The notes under the pieces: model-generated
Told to the model about the DNA's origin: nothing
What the model saw: only the letters and a program-made list of their open reading frames with translations
Databases searched by the model: none
Position numbers and translations under genes: made by a program
Assembly (NCBI GenBank): GCA_025667525.1
Contig: CM046876.1
Coordinates: forward strand, 480,582,557-480,646,556
Source of the DNA: Glebionis coronaria
Taxonomy: Eukaryota > Streptophyta > Magnoliopsida > Asterales > Asteraceae
DNA: 64,000 bases
Direction of reading: 5' to 3'
In this document: piece by piece, positions 48,414 through 59,509 of the stretch
Position numbering within the stretch: position 1 is the first letter of the stretch
Layout: every line of letters starts with the position of its first letter

Positions 48414-51408
48414 TGTAAAACCCGCATGCTTTTACCATGCATAGTACCCTTATGATCGTACGTACTAGTTAAAACTTTCATTATATATCATGATTACGAT
48501 TACGTGTTAGGAGTTTACGTATTACGTACGTGTTAGAACACGATAAGTATTTACTATGCACGATCATGTAATAGTTATTTAACAATAATTAATCACGAAC
48601 ATGCGATCATGAAATCATGAACGTAATTAAAACACGAACTATTATTAATTACGTATATATATTTATTGCGAGCGTAATTAAATATATTAGATCACGGTAT
48701 TTACGTAACCAGAACAATTAAAACACGAACATAAATAAACACAAACGAGTAACTAAATAACGAGACACAGAAGAAGGTACGGGAACCCCATGTGGGGTCC
48801 CTACCCGCGGCCAAACAAGGACAAATGGGCCAATCCCATTTGTCAAATTTACTAAAGGGTGTTTTTACTTTTTACACTACACAAAATAACTTTACAAAAG
48901 ATTTCAAGAAAAACCTAAAACCCTCTTCTTCCTTGTTCTTTGTGCCGCCACCCTAAAACCACCATACAAGGTGATTTTTAATCTTTGATCTTGAAGATTT
49001 AGTGATTGATCGTGTTTGTTCTTCGTTCTCTTGATCCACGAATTCGGTAAAACCTTTTTGAACCTTTTCTTTTAATTTAATCTTTTATTAATTATGAACA
49101 TGTGATGTTTTTATAAAAACATAATAATTAATAATAGATCTAACATGTTTTGGTGTTAAATTAAATCAAAGGGTTGTTTTTAAGGGGTGTTTGTTTTGGC
49201 CGCAGGCTGCAATCGAACCCAAAGGGGTTTTGGTTTGCCAAGCCGACCACCACCAAGACCATATGGTCTTGGTTGGTGTGTGTGGGTCCCACGGCAGCAA
49301 GGGGAAACATGGGGTACCCCGAGTTGGCTCGGGGTACGGTGTCGATTCATGTCCGGTTCATGTTTTAGCCTAGATCCGGTTCATGGTGTATGTTAGTTTT
49401 TTTTATGTTATGAACTTATGTTAAAATTAATTTAATAAACGATGTGATTAATTTAATAACATGACTTAGGTTATTTAATTATTAATGATCATGACATTAT
49501 TTTAACCTAAGTATTAATATATTTAAGACTTATAATTAATTAATTATTTTAAAACCATGGATATAATTAATTAATTAACATGACTTAGGTTATATTATTA
49601 ATATATAATAATACATATTTTAACCTAAGTATTTAACTTATTTAATTAAAAACATGTTATACTTTAATTAAATATTATAACCTATAGTTTTATTAAATTA
49701 CATGAAATAATTATTAAACTATACAATATACCATATGACTTAGAAAATAATCATGAAAAACACTTAGGCTTATATACTTAGCTTATTTAACCAGCTTATT
49801 TTTAATTATGGAAACTTTCTATTTTTAGGAACTTAAATAAATAAGGCAGCTAATCTATTTATGGAAACCAGCTATTTTTAGAAACTTATTTATTTCAGGC
49901 AGCTAATCTATTTATGGAAACTTATTTAAATAAGGCAGCTAATCTATTTATGGAAACTTTCTACTTTTAGAAACTTATCTATTTTAAGCAGTAAATCTAT
50001 TTTTGGAAACTTTCTATTTTTGGAAACTTTCTATTTTTGGAAACTTTCTATTTTTGGTAACTTTCTATTTTTGGAAACTTTCTATTTTTGGAAACTTTCT
50101 ATTTTTGGAAACTTTCTATTTTTGGAAACTTTCTATTTTAGGAAACTTGCTATTTTTGGAAAGTTACTTATTATTACACAGTAAGTATAATAACACATGA
50201 AATACCAGAAATACTTAATCAGACTAAACAGAATATAAGATTTAACACAGTTTAAGGCTTTTAAACGGTAAAACATGGTAAGAACACATAAAATAAGCTA
50301 AGACATGACATAAAACCAGCTATGTATTTAGTAAGCAGATACTTATTCATGTACGTATTTATGTAGCACTAGTGATTCAGAAGTAGGATTCTCGCAGTTC
50401 GTCTTTCTCATTCACTGGACATAAGGTACGGATTCCCGTCCTTTCAGTATGGACATTCTTTCCTTATTAGGATTCCCCGTATGCAGCCAACTGTTTTCCC
50501 GTAGTATAAGTTATGAGTTTGATTGCTTATGTTTAATTAAGACTACCTATAGCCATATACATGCATGACCAGTTTCACCTATTGATGGAGGTACCATAAC
50601 CATAACATTAGAGGCACTGATGTTATGACTTCACCACGGCGGAGTGATTGCTCGTGGCGTCCCTTCAGCTTTTGGCCATTTATTTATATTTATCATGTGG
50701 GGCGTATGGGTGCATCCTAGTTACATGTTTTTATTCAGGATTACATGGTGAATGTGGTGTGTGCCTTGCATCCTTCACAAGGAGCTGATCCTCCTACCCA
50801 AAAACCAGTATATTAAATTAGAGGCAGCCCCTCTAATTTGCATGATGAGGTCACCCCTCCAATTATTCATGCACGGTGGATTTTCATGACCTATATTGGC
50901 TAATGGTAAAATATGACAAACTGTTTTTATAAGATAAACATAAGACTTTCAAACTATAAAACCAGTTTTATTAAGATTTAACCAGGTTACTCGGGACTTA
51001 GTTTTCTTCCGCTGTTTTTATGTTATATGCTTATTCTATTCATGCTTTATTGTACATCCGTGCACTGAGCGTATTTGCTCAGCCATTTTCCTTTTCTATG
51101 TTCCCAAAACGACAGGTACTCATGGACGCTCGTAGACACTAAGAGTATGTGCATATGGACTGGAAGCTGTCTAGCCTTCTTTACATTATGCATTTCCTTT
51201 CTTTTGATACTTATGCTTTGGACATTGTTTAGTCTTTTCCTTTATTATACTATGTTTGTGTGTGATGAGCTTTACTTTTGGACTACCGATGTTTGATTCC
51301 GGTATTTTCCTTTTTATGGTCAAGTAATGTTTAGACATTTTACCTTGTATGCTTTGATGACACGCCATAATTACTGTGATATTTCCATTTCCAAAATGGG
51401 GTGTTACA
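48414..51408 (+). repeat. Tekay B 3' LTR
   Basis: 2995 bp, nearly identical to 40081-43078. Palindromes recur at 49253-49272 and 49314-49337; the 16-bp array lies at about 49800-50165 with a different number of units. Confidence 0.96.
49800..50165. repeat. 16-bp tandem repeat in Tekay B 3' LTR
   Basis: Same CTATTTTTGGAAACTT units as in the 5' LTR; the order of variant units differs, so the arrays have changed since insertion. Confidence 0.85.
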
Positions 51409-51413
51409 TGAGT
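51409..51413. repeat. Target-site duplication TGAGT, right copy (Tekay B)
   Basis: Identical to 40076-40080. Confidence 0.97.
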
Positions 51414-54400
51414 AAGGATTTTAAAATACCAGATGAGAAATTCATTGATTATAGAACACCTAGGCATAAGGACATTTATAATGTGAATCTTAATGGGATT
51501 AGGATGAATAATAACTTGTCATGTCTTTATGCTAAGGCTTCAGTTGATGAGAGTAATCTTTGGCACAGGAGACTAGGGCACATTAATTTTAAAAATATAA
51601 ACAGACTTGTGAGACATGGCTTGGTTGATTGTTTGCCTGAAAAGGCTTTCCACAATGACCACTCTTGTGTTGCATGCCTTAAAGGCAAACATCACAAGGT
51701 CTCATTTAAGTCTAAACAGGTGCACTCTAGTTCTAAACCACTTTACTTGCTGCATATGGACCTGTTTGGTCCAACTAATATAGAAAGCTTGAATGGTAAA
51801 TCTTACTGTTTTGTCATCATTGATGATTTTTCTAGGTTTACTTGGACTTTCTTTATAGCTTTGAAAAGTGACACTGCTGATACATTAATTAACTTTATTA
51901 ACTAAATTGAGAAGAAGACTGGTAATGAAGTTAAGACGCTTAGAAGTTATAATGGTGGTGAGTTTAAAAATAAGCTGTTGGATGATTTTTGTGCCAAGAA
52001 AGGGATTACTAGATAGTTTAGTATAGCCAGAACCCCACAGCAAAATGGGGTTGCTGAGAGAAAGAATAGAACCCTCATAGAAGCAACCATTACTATGTTG
52101 GCTGATGCTCACTTTCCCATTGCTTTTTGGGCTGAGGCTGTGAATACAACTTGTTATGTTCAGAATAGAGCATTAGTCAACAAGATTCATAACAAAACAC
52201 CTTATGAGTTACTTTGGGGAAGGAAACCTAATATTGGTTTTCTTAAACCTTTTGGTTGTCATGTAGTTGTGTTGGATACTAGTGATGCCTTAGGTAAATT
52301 TAGTGCTAAAGGTGATGAAGGCTACTTCATGGTTTATTCAGTGCAGAGTAAAGGATATAGGGTTTACATTAAGAAGGAAAAACGTATACTTGAAAAAGTA
52401 CATGTTAGGTTTTTAGAAAGTAAACCCAGTGATCCTGAAAGTGGTCCAAATTGGTTATTTGACTTGGAACCTCTATCTAGGACTTTGAATTGTATGTCTG
52501 TTACTAATCCAAACATTGTGAATGTAACTTCAAATGTTGTGGAAGAACCAGTTGTTGATGTTTCAGGTACACAGGTTAATGAAGAGGTTGGATCACATGC
52601 AGACAAATCATCACCCATACTTGAGTATGCCACTATTCTCATATGGACAGATGCATTTGCTGCTGCTACTGCTGCTGGAAAGGAAAATGGTGGTCCCCAA
52701 GTATCACCAGTTGACAACATGCATGATCTTTCAGGCGCTAACAAAGGAAAATCTGGCGCTGACAAGACAACTTCAGGAGTTGATGGCTCAAACGTTGACA
52801 ACTCTAATTCAGGCGTTGATGGCTCAAACACTGACAACCTTGGTTTAGGCGTTGACAACTCTTTTGACCATATTTTCTCTTCCAATTTTGAACAAGGTGA
52901 ACCTTTAAATAGAAATGGTGAGGTTCATACAGATGTTGAGGGAAGAGAGTCTGAAGAAGATATTGGTAACATGTAAGATGAGATTGAAGACAACACACTT
53001 TTTTAGGGAGGAGTTCTTACTTCTACATTGAAGGATCACCCCTCTTCTCTAATTATTGGTGATGTGATGTCTCCTGTTCAAACTAGAAGATCTCATCAGA
53101 ATCTTGGAGGATTTATTGCCAATATTCACAAGAAGGTTGATACACCTCTTGTTCAAGCATGTTTGTTTGCCTGTTTTCTGTCACAACAGGAACCCAAGAA
53201 GATTTTTAATTCTCTCAAAGAACCAAGTTGGGTGGAAGCAATGCAGGATGAGCTTCACCAATTTGCTATCCAGGATGTTTGGGAGTTGGTTGATTGTCCC
53301 AGACATGTCAGACCTATCGGGACAAGACGGGTTCTTAGAAACAAGAAGGATGAAAGAGGCATTGTGGTCAGGAACAAGGCACGTTTAGTGGCTCAAGGAT
53401 ATACACAAGAGGAAGGGATAGACTACGAGGAGGTCTTTGCACCAGTTGCAAGGATTGAGGCTATAAGGATATTTCTAGCCTATGCTTCCTGCATAGGCTT
53501 TACTATCTATCAAATGGATGTGAAGAGTGCTTTTCTTTATGACACAATTGTAGAGGAGGTTTATGTAATGCAGCCTCCTGGTTTTGAAGATTCAGAGCAT
53601 CCAAACAAGGTATATAGAGTCAAGAGAGCTATGTATGGACTTCATCAAGCCCCAAGAGCATGGTATGGCACATTGTCTACCTATCTGGTGGAAAATGGAT
53701 TCAAAAGGGGCACCATAGACCAGACCTTATTTACAAAGAAGACTGGTAAGGATTTCTTACTTGTCCAGGTTTATGTGGATGATATCATCTTTGGTTCTTC
53801 AAGTCCAAAGATGAGTGAAGAATTTTCCAAGCTTATGACAGACAAATTCAAGATGAGTGTAATGGTGGAGATGAACTTCTTTCTAGGGTTACAAGTTCAG
53901 CAGAAAGAGGATGGTATCTTCATCTCTCAAGATAAATATGTAGCAGAAATCTTGAAGAAGTTTGGCTTTTCTCCACATGAGAAAAGGGCTAGCACTCCTA
54001 TGGATAGAGAACACCCTTGGGGAAAAGTTGGAGATGGAAAAGATGTGGATGTCAGGCACTATAGATCAATGATTGGTTCATTGATGTATCTCACAGCTTC
54101 AAGACCTGACATTATGTTTGCTGTGTGTGCATGTGCACACCATCAAGTGACTCCCAAAGAGTGTCATCTTTATGTTGTCAAGAGAATTTTTAGGTACCTT
54201 AGATGTTATCCAGTCCTGGGATTATGGTATCCAAAAGATTCACCATTGGAGCTTATTGCATATTCAGACAATGACTATGGTGGTGACAGATTTGATAGAA
54301 AATCCACAACTGGTGGATGTCAGTTTCTTGGGAGTAGGTTGATATCTTGGCAATGCAAGAAACAAACAGTGGTGGCCAATTCTACAACTGAAGCAGAGTA

Positions 54401-54719
54401 TGTTGCAGCAGCTGCTTGTTGTGTACAAGTCTTATAGATTCAGAACCAGCTGTTGGATTATCGGTATAATTTCATGCATACCAAGATTTTTGGAGACAAT
54501 AACAGCACTTTATGCATTATTAAAAATCCTGTACACCACTCTAAAACAAAACACATAGAAATTAGACATCATTTTATAAGAGATTGTTTTGAAAAGGGTT
54601 TAATACAACCAGATAGGGTTGACACAGAAGAAAATGTGTCTGATTTATTAACTAAACCTTTTGATACTAGAAGGTTGAAATACTTGGTAACAAGTATTGG
54701 AATGATCAGTCTCACTTAA
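51414..54719 (+). pseudogene. Copia B pol, part 2: GAG-pre-integrase, integrase, RT, RNase H
   Basis: One frame runs from the insertion point to 54719. It holds GAG-pre-integrase (LWHRRLGHINFKNINRL; CVACLKGKHH), integrase (MDLFGPT; SYNGGEF; QNGVAERKNRTLIEA), a variable acidic linker with a Ser/Gly/Asp repeat (52735-52870, made of GCGTTGAC-type motifs), RT ([39 protein letters not shown] near 53771) and RNase H ([21 protein letters not shown]). Stops at 51903, 52015, 52974, 53004 and 54435 break it, but no frameshift was needed. The YVDD motif is intact. Confidence 0.92.
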
Positions 54720-55903
54720 TATCTATTTTGGGGTCTTATTGTAAAAGTATTTACAGGATATGCATTGTTATTGGTCTTTTTGAGAAGTTAGATTTTCCAC
54801 TATATTTGTCTAACGCTGACAAAGGTTATCTTAACGCTGATAAGTGTTATCGTGACGTTGTCAGCAACATGTTAGTTACGTGGTTTTTGATCTAAGTGTG
54901 TAGGCGTTGTTAACATTGTACCATTGGATACAGAGTTGATTATGGATCCTTGGAGGATCATTGGAGTATGTTTCAATTTATGGATGATGGTTGGAATATT
55001 TATATTCCTATCTTGACATAAATTTTTATTTACATGCATATTATTTGGCAACTTATGTATCACAGTTTAAAGGGAGGTTTTAGGAACCTTTAGGATTTTT
55101 GGGTATTCTTATAATACTCTTATCACAATTCTAGATTGTGTGCACAGGTGAGTATGAGTTAGTTTTCTATCTCATGAGGCACTGTAGCATGCAAAGTTGA
55201 TATACTATGCATGTTGCCAAGTCCTTTTTGGCCTAGAATTAGATGTGGTCTGTTGGGAGACTTGGGAATGATTTATAATGGGTTTACCGGGGAGTTACAA
55301 GGGATTTTATGAGATAGCTTAATTGTTAAGAGTTTTGGTTAGCAATGGACACTAGAGGACTGTTATGTCTATCTTGCATAAGCAAGTGTGCATAACTGGA
55401 CAGTGCTTGCCGCCCTATAATAATTTTCAGTTTATAGGTTATCTTCACTAGGATAAATTACTTTGTTAAGGTCCTTTTTCATTTTTATTACTTTTATTTT
55501 TGGACACTGACAAATATTTTTCCAAGCGTTGTTGTGACCAATTTATACGTTGACATGGCTTTTGCAAACGTTGACAAGAATATAGCCGTTGGGCGTTGAT
55601 GGGTTATTTTTTACCGTTGACACTCATTGGGACCTACCCAATTTTTATTTTTGACGAATTTTAGAGCCGTAATTTTGGGAGTAGATAACTTTTAATTAAT
55701 GCAAAAGATAACTTATTTTCTTTTCAATATTTTCATCATTATATTTTGAAAATACTTGCCTTATTTTTGACCAATCACATGTGCCTATCTCTCCTATATA
55801 TTTGGCTCCTATTTTTAAACAGGGTACTCTCATATTCTTGTCTAACACTTTTTCTCCTATAATTCATCTTTCATGAATCTTTCACAAACAGCTTTCTTCA
55901 ACA
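54720..55903 (+). other. Copia B non-coding stretch between pol and accessory ORF
   Basis: About 1.2 kb with no protein-like frame. It contains at least eight copies of the GCGTTGAC-like motif, in both clean and degenerate forms (54811, 54832, 54854, 55524, 55546, 55566, 55592, 55613). A TATA-like CTATATAT lies near 55795, about 100 bp before the accessory ORF; it could be a promoter of its own, which is speculative. Confidence 0.55.
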
Positions 55904-58900
55904 ATGGCACCAAAGTTTAAACCAAGTGACTTGGTATTGGGATTCAAAAGTCAGCACAATATGATTGCTTATTTGGAGGCTGATGATACTTTGTTTCCAC
56001 AATACATCCAGATGGTAGCGTATATGAATGCATCTCCATTACGGTATGCTCTTTCTCATGCTCCTCTCATCCTTGTCACTCATATTAAACAGTTTTGGAA
56101 CACTGTTAGTTCCTCAACGCTTAATAATGTGACTACATTAAAAGCTATTGTTCATGGGCGTACTTGGGTGCTTACTGAAGCCTTGGTTCGCCAGGCTTTG
56201 CATCTTAATGATGCATATGGTATAACCACTCTCCCCATCAATGAGATAGAACAAGGACTTCGGGCTTTGGGGTATCCTTTCCCTAAAGAGGGTACTTTAA
56301 ATAAATATCATAAACAAGAATTTCCCCCAGCCTGGAAGTACATCATATATGTCATTTTTCAATGTTTGAGTCCCAAATGTACTGCACATAATGAAATTAA
56401 CAGATCTATAGCTAGTGCAGTTGTGTGCATTACAAATGGGCAAAAGTTTAATTTTTCTAAACTGATTTTTGATTGCATGTGTAAAAACAAGGGTAATAAG
56501 ATGACTTTGGCTTATCCCATATTTTTACAAATGGTTTTTGATGAGCAAAATTACTGCACAAGGGATCATGATAATTTTATGAGATCCCTATGCAAAAGAA
56601 AGCTATTTTAGTAAGATGAACTCACCCCCTCACCATGACTTACCCCTCACCCAAGCTATGCTTGCTGTTATTGCAGCAGCACAACCTCATCCAGATCCAC
56701 AACCACAACTTGACCCAATACCAGACCCTTTACCTTCACCTCAACACATGGAACTTGACATATTAAATGTTGGCGTTCACACCAGTAATCCAAACGTTGA
56801 CACCTTTCCTTCACAGACCCAAAGACCCCTTAACCTTCAAACTACCTCCCAATCCACATCATCTTCTACACCCCCTGAATATAGGTTAATTAAACGCCCA
56901 AGGACTACTGGATTGTTCTCCTCTAGTGGTCCTAGCCATGTTGCAGAGAGAACCACCACCACAAGTGTGGTTGGTGCTATGGATGAGGCTGGGACTATTG
57001 GTACTCGCTTAGATGCAGGCCAAGCCAGTCCTAACATCTTTAAGACCTCATACATGCCCCATGACTCGACTTTGGGAGGTCAAATCCTCATTCTAGAGGA
57101 GGGAAGATTGGAACCATATACAATGTTAGAATTGACGGCTGTCTGCATTAGCTTGCAAAAGCAAAATGCAGACCTGGTACAAACAGTCAGTACACAAGGC
57201 CTTGAACTTAAGCAATTGAGGGAGAGGATTGTTATTTTGTAGGATGCTAACAATAGGCGTGGCATGGAGGAATCTTCCAAAGGGGAGGATGAACAGATCC
57301 ATGTGAGTGACAAAGTCTCACATGATGGAGAATCTTTGGGTGTTGCTGAAGCCCTTACTGAATTGAAGAAGCAACCAGGTTTTGATACATCTTTGGTTAC
57401 TACTACAAACTTGAACTTGTCTTTTACAGCTATGATGGAGCAGTTTACAAGAGGCGCTGAGACAAGTAAGTTGAGCGTTGACAAGCAGACTTTGGATGCT
57501 AACACACCAAGCGCTGACAAGAGTAAGTTGGGCACTGATACACAGAATTTGAGCGTTGACAGACTTGCAGATGTGGTTGATGTATTCCATTCATCAGCTA
57601 TCATCAAGGAAGTGTCTTCACAGGTACCATCATCATCTTTACCCATCATTGATCTATTAGATAAGGGTAAAGGAATTTTGGTAGAAACAGAAGTTCCAAA
57701 GGATTCAACACAAGTAGAGTTTGATTCAAAGTTGGCTGCACAACTTGTGGAACAAGAAATGAAGAAGGTTGGTGAATCACCATTTGTTGTTACTTCTGAG
57801 GAACAAGAAGGAAGTGATGAAGAGAGTTCAGATTCAAGTGTTATGATAATTGAACAACCAGAAAGACTTAAATATGGTGATGAGTTGGCAAGAGAGAAGC
57901 TTAGAGAGTTAAAATTGCAAGTAGACTATGATATGCCAGAAGTTGCTCAGATGTACCATGCTTGGGAAGATAAGGTTATGAAGAATCCAGATATGACCAT
58001 TCCAGATAAAATTTGGGGATTGGAGATTCTTCTAAGAGTTCAAAGAGACTGCAAGGTAACTCCGAAGCATAAGGCTAGCAATATTTTCTCACTGCTGAAA
58101 AGGGATAGAAGGGAGCTTTACTACATGTTACTCAGATGTCATGGAACTGGATGGACCTTCAAGAAATTGCAGGGATTATCCTTTGAAGAATTGGAGTATA
58201 AGGCTTATCCCATTTGGGCAAGAGTGAAGGAAATGAATACTATCAGAATTCTTTTAGATGAAAGGAAAGAAGAACTTGTAGAAGAGATGGAGATTCAAAA
58301 GGCAATGATTGTTCCAAGGCCTTTGAAGAAGGGAGTTCCACTTGAGTTCCCTAAAGGTTTAAATAAAGTGACCCCCAGTGAAGCTATTCTTAGAAGGAGC
58401 ATTAAGCTCTCACCCATGGAAGCCTCAGATATGGTACAAGTGTTACCTCTTGATGCCAGAAACCCTATAATTAGCTATGAAGAAGATGCAAGTGGGTTTT
58501 GGATGATTGGCAGATATGGGAAAGAGGTACACACATTTACTACTCTTATGTCTCTCTTTGCAACTATGGATAGGGAAGACTTGGCAGACCTTTGGAGGTT
58601 GTTGCTGGCCAAGTATGAGACTGAAGCACCTACTTCAGTCAATGGAATAAAGCTTTGGTCAACATTCAAGAGAATGTATGCACCAGAAGAAGAAGATCCT
58701 GTTTGGAAGGATCTTGAGGATGATATCAGTGGACTTCAATGGCGTTTGTATTCAGCTTCTCGTGTGTATTATTTGAGTTCTACAAAGTTTGCTGAGTATC
58801 TTCTTGTAGATGCTTAGTATCCCCTGTTCAAAGAAGTTTTGGAAAAGATGAAGACAACACAGCTAGAGATTGACTATTCAAGTGACGTGACCAAAGATTT

Positions 58901-58958
58901 GATTAGGCATGTTTATTACCAATATGATAAGATTTGTAAGATTCCTCCTAGTTCTTAA
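55904..58958 (+). pseudogene. Copia B accessory ORF (longin-like annotated family), broken
   Basis: A protein of about 1000 residues encoded between pol and the 3' LTR. The first 235 residues (HNMIAYLEADDTL, MNASPLRYALS, HIKQFWNTV, KFNFSKLIFDCM) resemble a domain in many copia-linked ORFs of Asteraceae genomes that are labelled 'synaptobrevin, longin-like'; that is from memory and I see no true longin fold evidence. A frameshift near 56600, then a Pro/Thr/Ser-rich linker, a TAG at 57240, a repeat of GCGTTGAC-type motifs (57454-57560, read SVDK) and a Lys/Glu-rich helical part up to 58958, with a TAG at 58815. Function unknown; position equals the env-like slot of Sireviruses. Confidence 0.75.
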
Positions 58959-58996
58959 TTTTTATTCAGAAACTTGATTGCTAGAGTAGATATCAA

Positions 58997-59009
58997 GTTT
59001 AGGGGAGGA
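58997..59009 (+). other. Copia B polypurine tract
   Basis: GTTTAGGGGAGGA just before the 3' LTR start at 59011. Confidence 0.85.
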
Positions 59010-59010
59010 T

Positions 59011-59504
59011 TGTTGGGAATAAAATGTAGCCAGTACACCTTGACGTTGACAAGAAGAAAACAAGCGTTGATAGATCAAGCATTGACAAGAAGAAGTCAAG
59101 CGTTGATAGGATGAAGTCAAGCACTGATAGAAAGATATAGTCTCCGCGTATTATGTTTCTAGTTTGTTTCTAGTAAAGATAGGATCAACAATGTATTTTC
59201 TATATTTATCTTTACCTAGAATAGCTGATACGTAGACTCTTGTACAAGGCTTCTTATGTCTATAAAAGAAGGCCTTTAGGTTTTGTTTCATATAAGTTTT
59301 CATAAGTTTAACACTTTCATTGTAAGCAAGTTTGTTATAATCAATCAAGTGAAAGTTTGTTTTACAATTGTTTGTGTGTTCTTGTTTGAGTATTAATTCC
59401 GCATAATACTTAAATTGTTTTATATACAACAAAGTTTCTCTACGTGTTTAAATTGATTTAATCTCGTTTACACAAGCTAAATCGATCTAAGTTTGGGATC
59501 AACA
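59011..59504 (+). repeat. Copia B 3' LTR
   Basis: 494 bp, TGTTGGGAAT to GGATCAACA; aligns with 36385-36899 with about 14 substitutions and lacks one ~21-bp unit of the GCGTTGAC array. TATA box CTATAAAAG at 59260-59268. Confidence 0.95.
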
Positions 59505-59509
59505 CATCT
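59505..59509. repeat. Target-site duplication CATCT, right copy (copia B)
   Basis: Identical to 36380-36384. Confidence 0.95.

Larger units (their letters stand above)
40081..51408 (+). mobile_element. Tekay B: nearly intact Tekay/Del chromovirus with three intron-like gaps
   Basis: A complete 11,328-bp plus-strand element with LTRs 40081-43078 and 48414-51408, primer-binding site, gag-pol 43535-48336, polypurine tract and TGAGT target-site duplications. Its coding order is gag, protease, RT, RNase H, integrase, chromodomain-like tail. LTRs differ at about 2% of positions in the first 700 bp by eye, so it is the youngest element of the nest. Coding capacity would be complete but for four premature stops, and only after removing three short GT-AG gaps. 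Same family as Tekay A, with clearly diverged LTRs. Confidence 0.95.
36385..59504 (+). mobile_element. Copia B: Sirevirus-like Ty1/copia retrotransposon with accessory ORF, carrying Tekay B
   Basis: A complete plus-strand element: 5' LTR 36385-36899, primer-binding site, gag, pol (split by Tekay B at 40081-51408), a 1.2-kb non-coding gap, an accessory ORF (55904-58958), polypurine tract and 3' LTR 59011-59504, flanked by CATCT duplications. Without Tekay B it is about 11.8 kb. The extra ORF between pol and the 3' LTR and the long gag match Sirevirus organisation. Each reading frame carries several nonsense codons, so it is inactive. The LTRs differ at about 14 positions plus a ~21-bp indel, so it is older than Tekay B inside it. 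Confidence 0.93.

Noticed and set aside
55904..56611. Reading the accessory ORF as a true synaptobrevin/longin host gene captured by the element
   Set aside because: The name comes from automatic labels I recall; I see no SNARE motif or transmembrane anchor here.
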